NCBI GenBank assembly: GCA_000613465.1
Contig: BAJA01000020.1
Location: 1 to 64,000, forward strand
Source of the DNA: Bacteroides nordii WAL 11050 = JCM 12987
GTDB lineage: Bacteria; Bacteroidota; Bacteroidia; Bacteroidales; Bacteroidaceae
Direction of reading: 5' to 3'
DNA length: 64,000 nt
Position numbers and translations under genes: made by a program. The notes under the pieces were generated by a model. The model was given only the letters and a program-made list of their open reading frames with translations, ran no database searches and had not been told where the DNA came from. Shown in pieces: positions 26,447-35,206 of the stretch (positions are counted from its first letter, which is position 1; each line of letters opens with the position of its first letter).

Positions 26447-27466
26447 ATGAAAGAAATAGATTGGTCTAATCTGTCATTCGGCTATATGAAGACAGATTAC
26501 AACGTGAGAATTAATTATCGCGATGGTGCATGGGGCGAATTGGAAATAAGCAGTAGCGAAATCCTTAACCTGCACATGGCTGCCACTTGTCTGCACTATG
26601 GTCAGGAGGCATTTGAGGGCTTGAAAGCTTTCCGTGGTAAAGATGGTAAAGTTCGTATTTTCCGTCTTGAAGAGAACGCGGCACGTTTGCAATCTACTTG
26701 TAGAGGAATCCTTATGCCGGAACTTCCGACCGACCGTTTCAAAGAGGCTGTTCTGAAAGCTGTAAAACTGAACGAACGTTTTATTCCGCCTTATGAAACA
26801 GGAGCTTCTCTTTATATCCGCCCGCTACTCATTGGTACCGGTGCGCAGGTAGGTGTACGTCCTGCTAACGAATATCTCTTTGTAATCTTCGTAACGCCGG
26901 TAGGTCCTTACTTCAAGGGTGGGTTTGCAACTACTCCTTACGTAATCACACGCAAATATGACCGTGCAGCTCCGCTGGGAACAGGTACTTATAAAGTAGG
27001 TGGTAATTATGCTGCCAGTCTGCGTGCAAGTATGGAAGCTCACGAAGCTGGATATTCGGCTGAGTTCTATCTCGATGCAAAAGAGAAGAAGTATATGGAC
27101 GAGTGTGGTGCAGCCAATTTCTTTGGTATTAAAAATAATACTTATATTACCCCATTATCAACATCTATTCTTCCTTCCATCACCAACAAGAGTCTTATGC
27201 AGCTGGCAGAAGACATGGGATTGAAAGTAGAGCGCCGTCCGGTGCCCGAAGAAGAACTGGCAACTCTTGAAGAGGCCGGTGCTTGTGGTACTGCTGCCGT
27301 GATCAGCCCGATACAGCGTATTGATGATCCGGAAAATGATCATTCATATATTATCTCTAAGGATGGTAAACCAGGCCCGATCTGTACAAAATTGTACCAT
27401 AAACTACGTGCTATCCAATATGGCGACGAACCGGATACACACGGATGGGTAACTATTGTAGAATGA
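26447..27466 (+). CDS. ilvE: Branched-chain amino acid aminotransferase
   Basis: Transfers the amino group between glutamate and the keto acids of Leu, Ile and Val, using PLP. The 339-residue product is a class IV fold enzyme: LHYGQEAFEGLKAFRG, RLEENAARLQSTC, YIRPLLIGTGAQVGVRPA, the PLP Lys183 in GTGTYKVGGNYAASL, and the C-terminal GTAAVISPIQRI. This is the longer, eukaryote-type class IIa form common in Bacteroidetes. A possible TATTTTTG -7 box is at 26401-26408, just after xseB. The next gene starts 28 bases downstream and may be co-transcribed. Confidence 0.95.
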   Translation: MKEIDWSNLSFGYMKTDYNVRINYRDGAWGELEISSSEILNLHMAATCLHYGQEAFEGLKAFRGKDGKVRIFRLEENAARLQSTCRGILMPELPTDRFKEAVLKAVKLNERFIPPYETGASLYIRPLLIGTGAQVGVRPANEYLFVIFVTPVGPYFKGGFATTPYVITRKYDRAAPLGTGTYKVGGNYAASLRASMEAHEAGYSAEFYLDAKEKKYMDECGAANFFGIKNNTYITPLSTSILPSITNKSLMQLAEDMGLKVERRPVPEEELATLEEAGACGTAAVISPIQRIDDPENDHSYIISKDGKPGPICTKLYHKLRAIQYGDEPDTHGWVTIVE

Positions 27467-27493
27467 CATTTATTTAATTAAATCTTATATATT

Positions 27494-28096
27494 ATGTTGA
27501 AACAAAATTCAGAATTGCGTGCAGAAGCACGTGTTGCTCTTACTGACAAATGGGTGATGGGAGCAGTAACTACTCTCGTATTTGGTGCTGTATCGGGTGC
27601 TGCTTCTTACATTCCGGTTGTTGGAACTATATTGGTTGCATTGCCTATGATGTATGGATACTCTATTGTGATGCTGAGCGTAATGAGAGGTGGTGAAATG
27701 AACATCGGAGGTCTGTTTGATGGATTCAATGATTTCGGCCGTATTGTTGGTACTAAATTGCTTCAGGCTATTTATACATTTTTATGGACGCTGTTGCTCG
27801 TCATTCCTGGTATTATTAAGAACTATTCGTATGCAATGACGGACTTTATTCTGAAAGATCAACCGGAGTTGGCTAATAATGCTGCTATCGAAAAAAGTAT
27901 GGCTATGATGGATGGTAACAAGATGAAATTGTTCTTGCTTGATCTTAGCTTTATCGGTTGGGCTATTTTGTGTCTTTTTACTTTTGGTATCGGATTCCTT
28001 TTCCTACAACCTTATGTACAATCTGCTCATGCTGCTTTCTATGAAGATTTGAAAGCGCAGACAGTTGTAGAAGAAGAGGTTATTATTGAAGCTTAA
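27494..28096 (+). CDS. DUF975-family integral membrane protein
   Basis: A 200-residue protein with an N-terminal LKQNSELRAEARVALTDKW, the usual short cytosolic lead of this family, then four to five hydrophobic segments (about residues 30-60, 85-110, 150-175). ELANNAAIEKSMAMMDGNKMKLFLLDLSFIGW matches the family signature in which a helix with an amphipathic motif precedes the last membrane pair. It ends with an acidic tail (VVEEEVIIEA). Function is unknown. It follows ilvE by 28 bases and is closed by a good terminator. Confidence 0.8.
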   Translation: MLKQNSELRAEARVALTDKWVMGAVTTLVFGAVSGAASYIPVVGTILVALPMMYGYSIVMLSVMRGGEMNIGGLFDGFNDFGRIVGTKLLQAIYTFLWTLLLVIPGIIKNYSYAMTDFILKDQPELANNAAIEKSMAMMDGNKMKLFLLDLSFIGWAILCLFTFGIGFLFLQPYVQSAHAAFYEDLKAQTVVEEEVIIEA

Positions 28097-28120
28097 GATA
28101 AAACTCTTATATAATATGGA

Positions 28121-28160
28121 TAAATGGAGTGCGGAGAAATCTGTACTCCATTTATTTTTG
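28121..28160. terminator. Terminator after the DUF975 gene, possibly bidirectional
   Basis: A perfect 10-bp stem TAAATGGAGT/ACTCCATTTA (28121-28130 with 28145-28154) is followed by TTTTTG. It also overlaps the end of the small convergent lipoprotein ORF. Confidence 0.8.
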
Positions 28161-28343
28161 CGATAATCTGCGTTTTTTTATGCCTCTCTTCATAGATTCA
28201 TTAAAAATAGTATGATAGTCATTCTGTTTCATAATATCAGAATAAGATATCAGATTATTTTCCAAACCAGTTTGCTGGATTTTTCTATTGTTGGTACATC
28301 CTGTACAAATCAATATAATTAAAATTAGCCATATTACTTTCAT
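28152..28343 (-). CDS. Possible small lipoprotein
   Basis: A 63-codon open frame begins MKVIWLILIILICTGC, a hydrophobic signal with a lipobox-like CTGC (Cys16), followed by a polar stretch (NNRKIQQTGLENNLISYSD) and a basic end. A lipobox at the right place is unlikely by chance, but the ORF is short and I recognise no family; a weak ribosome site only is visible. It would be an inner- or outer-membrane-anchored peptide. It may be a remnant or not be expressed at all. Confidence 0.4.
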   Translation of the reverse strand: MKVIWLILIILICTGCTNNRKIQQTGLENNLISYSDIMKQNDYHTIFNESMKRGIKKRRLSQK

Positions 28344-28390
28344 ACTTATCTATCTTTTAGGGACTATAAAATGAAGTCTCTTATTATTAA

Positions 28391-28412
28391 TGCGAATCAG
28401 TAGTTGAAAACC
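28391..28412 (+). repeat. Fragment of the family-B outer repeat
   Basis: TAATGCGAATCAGTAGTTGAAA, given here as two parts TAATGCGAATC and AGTAGTTGAAA, is identical to the outer end of the element at 30769. Only this fragment is present here. Confidence 0.6.
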
Positions 28413-28500
28413 GGACTCAGCTTAATTGCATATATTTGTTCAAAACAAGGCGATATGAACTACCTTTTATCAGGAAAAAAACTACTATTCTCTCTTTTAT

Positions 28501-28605
28501 AATCTATAACCAAAACTTCTGATTCTATAACCGGAACTTTTGGTTATAAAACTTAAAGTTTTAATCTTACAACTGAAACTTTTGATTATAGTTTACCTTT
28601 AATTG
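28501..28605 (+). repeat. Five degenerate 21-base tandem units upstream of trmB
   Basis: Units start at 28501, 28522, 28543, 28564 and 28585. Units 1, 2 and 4 share a TATAACC or TACAACT block followed by AAAACTT or GAAACTTTTG; units 3 and 5 are more diverged. The spacing is exactly 21 bases throughout. TATAACCAAAA and TTTTGGTTATA inside the first units can also pair as a hairpin. Confidence 0.7.
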
Positions 28606-28715
28606 TCCGTAACTTTACTTCCTATGAAAAGGTATTAATTTAAGAAAGAAGCAGATTTTATATATAAATGTCTTGAATGACTATTTGACATCTATGAAAT
28701 ATTCTTCCTACCTGA

Positions 28716-28746
28716 TTGCCGTTTCCGTCGAAAGTAAGTAACTTTG
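28716..28746 (+). promoter_or_regulatory. Promoter of trmB
   Basis: TTG at 28716-28718, a 20-base spacer and TAACTTTG at 28739-28746, 21 bases before the chosen ATG. An earlier TTG start at 28744 lies inside the box and is therefore rejected. Confidence 0.65.
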
Positions 28747-28767
28747 CAGACAAACCAGATTGATTAT

Positions 28768-29526
28768 ATGGGAAAAGGAAAATTAGAGAAGTTTGCCGAT
28801 ATGGCAAGTTATCCGCATGTGTTTGAGTATCCTTACTCTGTGGCGGACAATGTGCCTTTTGAAATGAAGGGCAAGTGGAATGAAACATTTTTTGGTAATG
28901 ATCATCCGATAGTGCTCGAACTGGGTTGTGGTAGGGGAGAGTATACCGTAGGACTGGGACAGATGTTTCCGGATAAGAATTTTATTGGTGTAGATATCAA
29001 AGGATCACGTATGTGGACCGGAGCTACCGAAGCCTTGAAAATAGGTATGAAGAATGTGGCTTTCCTACGTACGAATATTGAAATAATAGACCGCTTTTTT
29101 GGCTCGGGTGAAGTGAGTGAAATATGGCTTACCTTTTCTGATCCGCAAATGAAGAAGGCTACCAAGCGATTGACTTCTACTCATTTTATGGAGCGTTATC
29201 GCCGCTTTCTCAAACCAGATGGAATCATTCATTTGAAGACGGATAGTAACTTCATGTTCACCTATACCCGATATATGATCGAAGAGAATAAGTTTCCGGT
29301 AGAGTTTATCACCGAAGATCTTTATCATTCCGGTCTTGTAGATGATATTTTGGGAATCAAGACTTATTATGAACAACAATGGCTTGATCGTGGTTTGAAT
29401 ATTAAGTATATAAAATTTCGGCTTCCGCAGCAAGGTGAATTGCAAGAGCCGGATGTTGAAATAGAACTCGACTCGTATCGTAGCTATAACCGTAGTAAGA
29501 GGAGCGGGTTACAAACAAGTAAATAA
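28768..29526 (+). CDS. trmB: tRNA (guanine-N7-)-methyltransferase
   Basis: Methylates G46 in the variable loop of many tRNAs using SAM. The 252-residue product starts [12 protein letters not shown] at 28768 and shows [17 protein letters not shown] (SAM motif I), [26 protein letters not shown], the signature [18 protein letters not shown] with the substrate Asp, and [16 protein letters not shown]. The motif set is complete. It is transcribed from a consensus promoter and is followed by a hairpin-forming repeat region and mrp. Confidence 0.94.
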   Translation: MGKGKLEKFADMASYPHVFEYPYSVADNVPFEMKGKWNETFFGNDHPIVLELGCGRGEYTVGLGQMFPDKNFIGVDIKGSRMWTGATEALKIGMKNVAFLRTNIEIIDRFFGSGEVSEIWLTFSDPQMKKATKRLTSTHFMERYRRFLKPDGIIHLKTDSNFMFTYTRYMIEENKFPVEFITEDLYHSGLVDDILGIKTYYEQQWLDRGLNIKYIKFRLPQQGELQEPDVEIELDSYRSYNRSKRSGLQTSK

Positions 29527-29663
29527 TCAGATTTACGATTAGACGATTGACGATTTACGATTGAAGAATCTTTCTTCCTGTAGTCATAGGTAATCCCAAT
29601 CGTCTTATGGTAAATCTAAGTAATTTCAATCGTCAAATTGTAAATCGTCAAATCGTAAATAAA
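29527..29663 (+). repeat. Long hairpin of AATCGTC words between trmB and mrp
   Basis: The left arm (29533-29572) iterates ATTTACGATTAGACGATTG and the right arm (29617-29660) reads TTTCAATCGTCAAATTG and CGTCAAATCGTAAAT. The arms are reverse complements over about 40 bases. The right arm ends three to four bases before the mrp ATG, so pairing would sequester the translation start region. Confidence 0.75.
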
Positions 29664-30770
29664 ATGACTCTTTATCCAAAGTTAATACTCGATGCGCTGG
29701 CAACAGTGCGTTATCCCGGTACCGGTAAGAATCTTGTTGAAGCCGGTATGGTGGAGGATGATATCCGCATTGAAGGGATGAAAGTTTCTTTTTCCCTTCT
29801 TTTTGAAAAGCCTACCGATCCTTTTATGAAGTCGGTGGTTAAAGCTGCCGAAGCAGCTATTCTTACTCACGTAAGTAAAGAGGTGGAAATTGTAGGCAAT
29901 ATTAGTGTAAGAACCATTCAGGCCGCACGTCCGGAAGTAGGAAAACTATTGCCGCAAGTGAAAAATATTATTGGTGTTTCTTCCGGAAAGGGAGGGGTCG
30001 GTAAGTCTACCGTAGCGGCAAACCTTGCTGTGGCGCTTGCCAAACTTGGCTATAAAGTTGGATTGCTTGATGCTGATATCTTTGGGCCCTCTATGCCAAA
30101 AATGTTTCAGGTAGAAGATGCCCGTCCTTATGCCGAAAAAATTGGAGGGCGTGATATGATTATTCCCGTTGAGAAATATGGGGTGAAACTTCTTTCCATT
30201 GGTTTCTTTGTCGATCCCGATCAAGCTACTTTATGGCGTGGTGGTATGGCAAGTAATGCACTGAAACAGCTTATTGGTGATGCCGATTGGGGCGAACTGG
30301 ACTATTTCCTGATTGACTTGCCCCCCGGAACCAGTGACATCCATCTGACTGTAGTACAAACATTGGCCTTGACTGGTGCAGTTGTAGTGAGCACCCCACA
30401 GGCTGTGGCATTGGCAGATGCTCGTAAGGGTATTAATATGTTCACCAATGAGAAAGTGAATGTACCTATCTTGGGGTTGGTCGAAAATATGGCTTGGTTT
30501 ACTCCTGCCGAATTGCCCGAAAACAAATATTACATCTTTGGGCGTGAAGGTGCCAAGAAACTGGCAGAAGAGATGAATGTGCCTTTGCTGGGACAGATTC
30601 CTATAGTTCAAAGTATTTGTGAAAGCGGTGATAAGGGAACTCCTGCTGCATTGGATGAGAATACAATTACCGGTCGTGCTTTCTTATCATTGGCTGCTGC
30701 TGTGGTCCGCCAGGTAGATCGGCGGAATGTAGAACAGGCACCTACACAGATTGTAGAAATGCATAAGTAA
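29664..30770 (+). CDS. apbC: Mrp/NBP35 (ApbC) family P-loop ATPase
   Basis: A cytosolic ATPase thought to carry and deliver iron-sulfur clusters. The start is ATG at 29664 (MTLYPKLILDALATVRYPG); an upstream start at 29607 lies inside the repeat hairpin and is rejected. Residues 1-85 form a DUF59/MIP18-like domain. The deviant Walker A SSGKGGVGKST is at residues 106-116, with LLDADIFGPSMPKMF, and DYFLIDLPPGTSDIHLT as Walker B. The CxxC cluster-binding motif of NBP35 near the C-terminus is not seen; SENMAWF-like VENMAWF with no CP motif is present. A family-B palindrome follows the gene. Confidence 0.92.
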   Translation: MTLYPKLILDALATVRYPGTGKNLVEAGMVEDDIRIEGMKVSFSLLFEKPTDPFMKSVVKAAEAAILTHVSKEVEIVGNISVRTIQAARPEVGKLLPQVKNIIGVSSGKGGVGKSTVAANLAVALAKLGYKVGLLDADIFGPSMPKMFQVEDARPYAEKIGGRDMIIPVEKYGVKLLSIGFFVDPDQATLWRGGMASNALKQLIGDADWGELDYFLIDLPPGTSDIHLTVVQTLALTGAVVVSTPQAVALADARKGINMFTNEKVNVPILGLVENMAWFTPAELPENKYYIFGREGAKKLAEEMNVPLLGQIPIVQSICESGDKGTPAALDENTITGRAFLSLAAAVVRQVDRRNVEQAPTQIVEMHK

Positions 30771-30970
30771 TGCGAATCAGTAGTTGAAATCTGTTTTACC
30801 ACAGAGTACCACAGAGTTTTAAATCTTTATTGAAACGCAGATGAACGCAGATTTTCGCAAAGGGAAACCATATAAGATAAAGAATTACAGTCTTTTAAAT
30901 CTACGTTCATTTGTGTTAATCTGCGTTTCATCAGATAATTAGTACTCTGTGAGACTCTGTGGTGAGTTGT
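30769..30970 (+). repeat. Nested palindromic element, family B copy 1
   Basis: From outside inwards: TGCGAATCAGTAGTTG; ACCACAGAG pairing with CTCTGTGGTG (30800 and 30955 region); and GAAACGCAGATGAACGCAG (30832) pairing with CTACGTTCATTTG and ATCTGCGTTTCATCA (30901-30935). It shares order and spacing with 35337-35545 in the same orientation. It lies between mrp and the convergent TlpA gene, so it is 3' to both; no gene is seen inside. Confidence 0.85.
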
Positions 30971-30978
30971 ATTTATTC

Positions 30979-32865
30979 TTATTTATTGAGTACTTTCAGT
31001 AGTTCACTCTTCATTTTATCTACTCCGGGAAATCCGGTTGTTTTATAAGTGATGTTTCCTTCACGGTCAACGAGCAGATAGGTAGGCACTCCTCTGATCT
31101 GGAATGAATTCATCAGATAACTCCATTGATCCGCTGTTACCCGGAAGTGTTCTCCATGAATGTCGGGTATCATGTTCTCCCATGTACCTTTTGGAGAAGT
31201 TTCTCCGGTCAGATAAATATAAACGATATCCCTGTCTTTTAACTCTTCCTTCATGGGGATCATAGCTTTGTTTGCCATGCGGCATGGTCCGCACCAGGTT
31301 GCCCAGAAATCCACTAATAAGGTATGCCCGCGATACTTGGAAATAATAGAAGCGAACAAATCTTCGTTACTTACCTCACCGGCCTCATTTATGGTAAATC
31401 CGGTTTTCTTTTTGTTCTCTTCTATTTTTGCCAGTAATTCATCGTTTTTCTCTTTCACAGCTTCCAGATAGACGGGAGTTGATAAAGCGGATATTTTTGC
31501 CAACTGTTCTTCTGTGACAGGTGTAAAGTCGTTAATTCCGTTCAGTACATCGGCTACTGTAGAAAGTTCAAAATAAATCCCTTTGTCTGTTCCTAATGCT
31601 TTGCTGAATGCCGTCCTGAACATGGGGCTTCCGGTGAGACGCATATAGAGCGGAACATACATGGCCCGTGTGGTATTAAGAGAGGGAAAATCCCGTAATA
31701 CATTCAGAAAATCATCCGGAAGACTGACAGGATTATTCTTTATATATTCATTTACTTGCTCGTCCTTCAGCTTATAGTTAGTGATATGTACACGTTGCAT
31801 GATTCCGGGAACGAACGTGAGAAGTGATGCAGCCGATGCGTCTACAGCACAACAAAGCATCTCTTTGCAGGCTTTTGTTGCTTTAAGAGCATCAATCTGC
31901 CGGAGTTTCTCTTTATGTTTATTCAGGATATACGCTTTTACTTCTTCTGCATTTTTGTCTTTCAGGTCTTTGATGAACTGAGGATAGTCATCATCTATAT
32001 TGGTTTTAAAATTCAGTTTAGCAATTTCTCCGGAGGGTCCGGCAAGATATCCTCCGTAGTAGACGTTTGCTTCATTGGATTTTTTGTCTTTATGCAGCTT
32101 GGATTGCCGACGGCAAATCTCACGTTGGTTGATGAAGAGATTTGTCTTTTCTCCGGGTACTAATAAAAAATCAATTGCTTCTATTCCGGCATAAAGAGTA
32201 GCGGGTGTTGTTGTAATGACTGGTATTTCGCTGGAGAATTGTCCATTATCATTTACTTTTATGTCTACTTTTTGTTCCAGGTTAACAGCGCCTCTAAGGT
32301 AGATAGTGAAGTTTGAAGACATTCCCGGTTCAAAATCAAGTATTTGCCCTTCTAAGAGAGCTTTGCCTTTTTCTATTTTGGGTGTAGGTAGGGTAGTGAG
32401 CTTCTTGGTTCGTTCTGTTGCTTCAGCTGGTAGTTTTAGCTTAGGCAATTTACCATCCAATTGTATTCCCCAGATTTTGAAAGCGCCTTCTGTATCTCCT
32501 TCGGAGAAGTCGATAGAGGTAATATCTTTTGGCAGGGGTGGAAAGACAAGTTTAAATTCGGCTTGTCCGGATTCCGGCATCCAAAACTCTTGATCGGGAG
32601 TGATGCCGATACCGTGGCGCAGAGGATATAATTCGCCGTCACTTCCTTTCAGAAAGCTCCCGGAAGCAATTCTTATCCAGTTTTTAGGACGATAAAAAGC
32701 TTTGATATGTAGTACGGTTGCTGTGTCACTCAATGCTACTTTATCTATTTCAATGCTTGTAGAACTCCAGGCGGTGAAGGGAGGTTGTTCTATGATTCTT
32801 TCCTGAGCTTGTGTAAATGTTGTCAGACTTAGCAGAAAACAAGTGATAAGTACGAATGGTTTCAT
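30979..32865 (-). CDS. Secreted TlpA-like thioredoxin-fold protein
   Basis: A 628-residue exported protein with signal peptide MKPFVLITCFLLSLTTFTQAQ. The first 450 residues contain beta-rich and helical parts that I cannot assign, except that the segment at about residues 20-125 (AFYRPKNWIRIASGSFL) resembles N-terminal domains of Bacteroides TlpA-type proteins. The C-terminal 130 residues are a thioredoxin fold with FWATWCGPCRMANKAM (CxxC at about residues 524-527) and the cis-Pro loop RGVPTYLLVDREG. It probably reduces or isomerises disulfides or maintains cytochrome maturation in the periplasm. A TACTTTTG -7 box lies upstream on its strand at 32897-32890. The gene downstream in the genome orientation is mrp, convergent. 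Confidence 0.88.
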   Translation of the reverse strand: MKPFVLITCFLLSLTTFTQAQERIIEQPPFTAWSSTSIEIDKVALSDTATVLHIKAFYRPKNWIRIASGSFLKGSDGELYPLRHGIGITPDQEFWMPESGQAEFKLVFPPLPKDITSIDFSEGDTEGAFKIWGIQLDGKLPKLKLPAEATERTKKLTTLPTPKIEKGKALLEGQILDFEPGMSSNFTIYLRGAVNLEQKVDIKVNDNGQFSSEIPVITTTPATLYAGIEAIDFLLVPGEKTNLFINQREICRRQSKLHKDKKSNEANVYYGGYLAGPSGEIAKLNFKTNIDDDYPQFIKDLKDKNAEEVKAYILNKHKEKLRQIDALKATKACKEMLCCAVDASAASLLTFVPGIMQRVHITNYKLKDEQVNEYIKNNPVSLPDDFLNVLRDFPSLNTTRAMYVPLYMRLTGSPMFRTAFSKALGTDKGIYFELSTVADVLNGINDFTPVTEEQLAKISALSTPVYLEAVKEKNDELLAKIEENKKKTGFTINEAGEVSNEDLFASIISKYRGHTLLVDFWATWCGPCRMANKAMIPMKEELKDRDIVYIYLTGETSPKGTWENMIPDIHGEHFRVTADQWSYLMNSFQIRGVPTYLLVDREGNITYKTTGFPGVDKMKSELLKVLNK

Positions 32866-32889
32866 GGTGTTGTTATTTATGGTTATCTA

Positions 32890-32897
32890 CAAAAGTA
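32890..32897 (-). promoter_or_regulatory. Putative -7 box for the TlpA-like gene
   Basis: On the minus strand TACTTTTG matches the consensus, 25 bases before the ATG. A -33 box is not evident. Confidence 0.45.
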
Positions 32898-33005
32898 AGA
32901 ATAATATAGTTATTATTTACTACTTTTTTGGTAAAAAAGAAAGAGGTAACCACTATGATAAAAGGCGATTACTTCTTTCTTTTCAATGAATGTATTAAAA
33001 GAGAG

Positions 33006-34817
33006 TTATTGTTGAAGTTTGAAGGTGATAGGAAGTGTATATTGCACAGCTACCGTTTGGCCATCGTTTTTACCGGGTTCCCAACGTGGCATACCCATTA
33101 CTACACGTATAGCTTCGGCATCCAGTGAAGGAGAGACACTTTGTATTACTTTCGGACTGATAACATGACCGTCTTTGTTGACTATCATCTGGATAACAAC
33201 ACGTCCCTGCGTTTTGCTCTGTTGGGCATCAAATGGATATTTGATATTTCTTGCCAGATAACTCATTAGTCCACTGGCTCCACCCGGATATTTGGGCATT
33301 ATTTCTGCACTTTCAAGAACAACTTCCGGGGTTATGATGTCATCTTTGGGAGCATATCCTACAACTACCACTTCCATCAGTTTACTGTCTTTTATTTCTT
33401 CTACTTCCGGTCCGCTCAGTCTGAAAGCGATGGGAACTGTATATTTTACACGTACCTCTTTTCCTCTTTGTTTACCCGGAGTCCATTTAGGCATTGTTGA
33501 CAATACACGTATGGCTTCTGCGTCTAGTTCGGAACTAGCAGAGCGTCGTGCTACTGCCAGATTGCTAACCGATCCGTCTTTTTCTACAATGAAACGTGCT
33601 ATGACACGTCCTTGTATACCTTCTTTTTGAGCCTTTACAGGATAGCGCAAATTTTTAGCAATAAACTCCATCAGACCTGTTTGTCCGCCAGGAAAAACGG
33701 GCATCTCTTCTACAACATCAAAAATATCATCATCATCTCCGGTATTCACTTTTTGCATGATGGCAGAAGGATCTTTGTCGGTTATGTCTATATCGGCAGG
33801 AATTTCTTTCGGGATAGTAACTTCTTCTACTGTGGCCTGTTCTGGTATTTGTCCGGTAGCCTTTGTTACTTGTTCTGTTGACTTTTCAACAGTTTGTATT
33901 ACTTCCCGTGCAAAATTTTTCGTGGTTCGGGCTACTGCTTCGATATTACTGATTATTAGTAGCAAGGCAGCCAATGGAAGAAATAGCAAATATTTAGTTC
34001 TTCCTATTTCTTTTGTTCTTTTCTTGTTCATCATTTTAATTCGGTTTTTGAGTGGTAAAACATTGAAACTATTATAGAGAGTTGCTGCAGCCTTGTTATG
34101 AGCCAGTCCCAACAGATGGTACTGGTATACTTTATAGTCGTATCCGGTTTGCAGGACGCGTTGATCGGCCATGTATTCCAGATTATTTCGTATTTCGCGC
34201 TTCATGAGCCAGATAAAAGGATTAAACCAGCAGGCGATACATATCAGTTCACTGAACATTATATCTGCCGAATGTAACTGGTGGGCATGGGTCTGCTCAT
34301 GAGTAAGAATTTCGGCAAGTTCTTCCTGAGTATGAGATTCAGGATGGACAAATATCCAATGGAAAAAGGAAAAGGGGCCACTTGCTTTGTTTAATATCTG
34401 TACACGTACACCTTGTATCTCTGTTACTTTGCACTGAATTCGTAAGAGGATAATACTGGTCAGTTGCATTATAAAACGGATAAATAGTAATATCACTCCG
34501 CAAAAATAGATGATACTTAGGGAATTGGTGGCAAATTCCTGCCAGTTTGTATGAGTTGGGGTTATTGTTTCTTCAAATACCACTTCAGGGAGTAGTGTTG
34601 TTGCATATAAATCGGCTATTACCACCATTGGCTCATGTGCCTTTACCCATTCCTGAAGGTTGAGCATTGGATAAAACAGAGAGACTCCCAAAAAACAAAG
34701 CAATGCTGTCCGGCGCCAATGAAAAAATGTATCTTTATAAAAGAATAACCGGTAAAATATATAGAATACTATAATTCCTACGTTTATCTTTAGAAAATAG
34801 GCAAGTTCCGGAGTCAT
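33006..34817 (-). CDS. M56 (BlaR1-like) membrane peptidase with two TonB C-terminal domains
   Basis: A 603-residue protein. Hydrophobic segments at about residues 8-22, 36-52 and 96-125 precede the zinc peptidase site HEQTH (His173, Glu174, His177) with ADIMFSELICIACWFNPFIWLMKREIRNNLEYMAD, the M56 core. A fourth membrane segment is near 265-285 (YLLFLPLAALLLIISN). The outer part carries two TonB C-terminal-like repeats: FPGGQTGLMEFIAKNLRYPVKAQKEGIQGRVIARFIV and PGGASGLMSYLARNIKYPFDAQQSKTQGRVVIQMIV. Such proteins pair with BlaI-type repressors, here the next gene upstream, and relay an envelope signal by cleaving the repressor. The stimulus is not known; a beta-lactam role is possible but unproven. 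Confidence 0.9.
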   Translation of the reverse strand: MTPELAYFLKINVGIIVFYIFYRLFFYKDTFFHWRRTALLCFLGVSLFYPMLNLQEWVKAHEPMVVIADLYATTLLPEVVFEETITPTHTNWQEFATNSLSIIYFCGVILLFIRFIMQLTSIILLRIQCKVTEIQGVRVQILNKASGPFSFFHWIFVHPESHTQEELAEILTHEQTHAHQLHSADIMFSELICIACWFNPFIWLMKREIRNNLEYMADQRVLQTGYDYKVYQYHLLGLAHNKAAATLYNSFNVLPLKNRIKMMNKKRTKEIGRTKYLLFLPLAALLLIISNIEAVARTTKNFAREVIQTVEKSTEQVTKATGQIPEQATVEEVTIPKEIPADIDITDKDPSAIMQKVNTGDDDDIFDVVEEMPVFPGGQTGLMEFIAKNLRYPVKAQKEGIQGRVIARFIVEKDGSVSNLAVARRSASSELDAEAIRVLSTMPKWTPGKQRGKEVRVKYTVPIAFRLSGPEVEEIKDSKLMEVVVVGYAPKDDIITPEVVLESAEIMPKYPGGASGLMSYLARNIKYPFDAQQSKTQGRVVIQMIVNKDGHVISPKVIQSVSPSLDAEAIRVVMGMPRWEPGKNDGQTVAVQYTLPITFKLQQ

Positions 34818-34835
34818 GATTTTACTGTTTATTCG

Positions 34836-35199
34836 TTATTCTTCTTTACCTTTTTCAATCATGTCGATGATCTCTTTCAAGTCGCTGGTCGAGATTTTCT
34901 GGTCTTTGGCAAAAAAGGAAACCATCTCTTTGTAAGAGTTTTCGAAGTAATTACGTACTACTCCGCTCATGAAACTGCGTTTATACTCACTTTCCCGTAT
35001 GGCAGGAGTGTATTGATAGGTGTTACCTACGGCGGGGCGTGACGTATCCTTTTCGTTCAAGATTCTTTACTATGGATGCTACGGTCGTATAAGGGGGAAC
35101 CGGTGCTTCAAACTTGGCTACTATCTCTTTCACAAAACAGTTTTCCAATTCCCAGATGTAGATCATCACTTCTTCTTCTTGTATAGTCAGCTTTTCCAT
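34836..35199 (-). CDS. blaI: BlaI/MecI-type repressor, one apparent frameshift
   Basis: A winged-helix repressor of about 120 residues. The N-terminal half reads MEKLTIQEEEVMIYIWELEN, then FVKEIVAKFEAPVPPYTTVASIVKNLERKGYV from the ATG at 35199, and stops at TAA in the frame near 35030. The C-terminal half, VGNTYQYTPAIRESEYKRSFMSG and onward to MIEKGKEE, is in another frame. The break is at about 35034-35038 in a CGCCCCGCC stretch; either one extra C or two missing bases would join the parts. Regular spacing of GYVTPRAVGN favours two missing bases. It lies 18 bases upstream of the M56 gene, the classical sensor-repressor pair, and is expressed from the palindromic promoter. Confidence 0.85.
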
Positions 35200-35206
35200 G
35201 GAGTAT

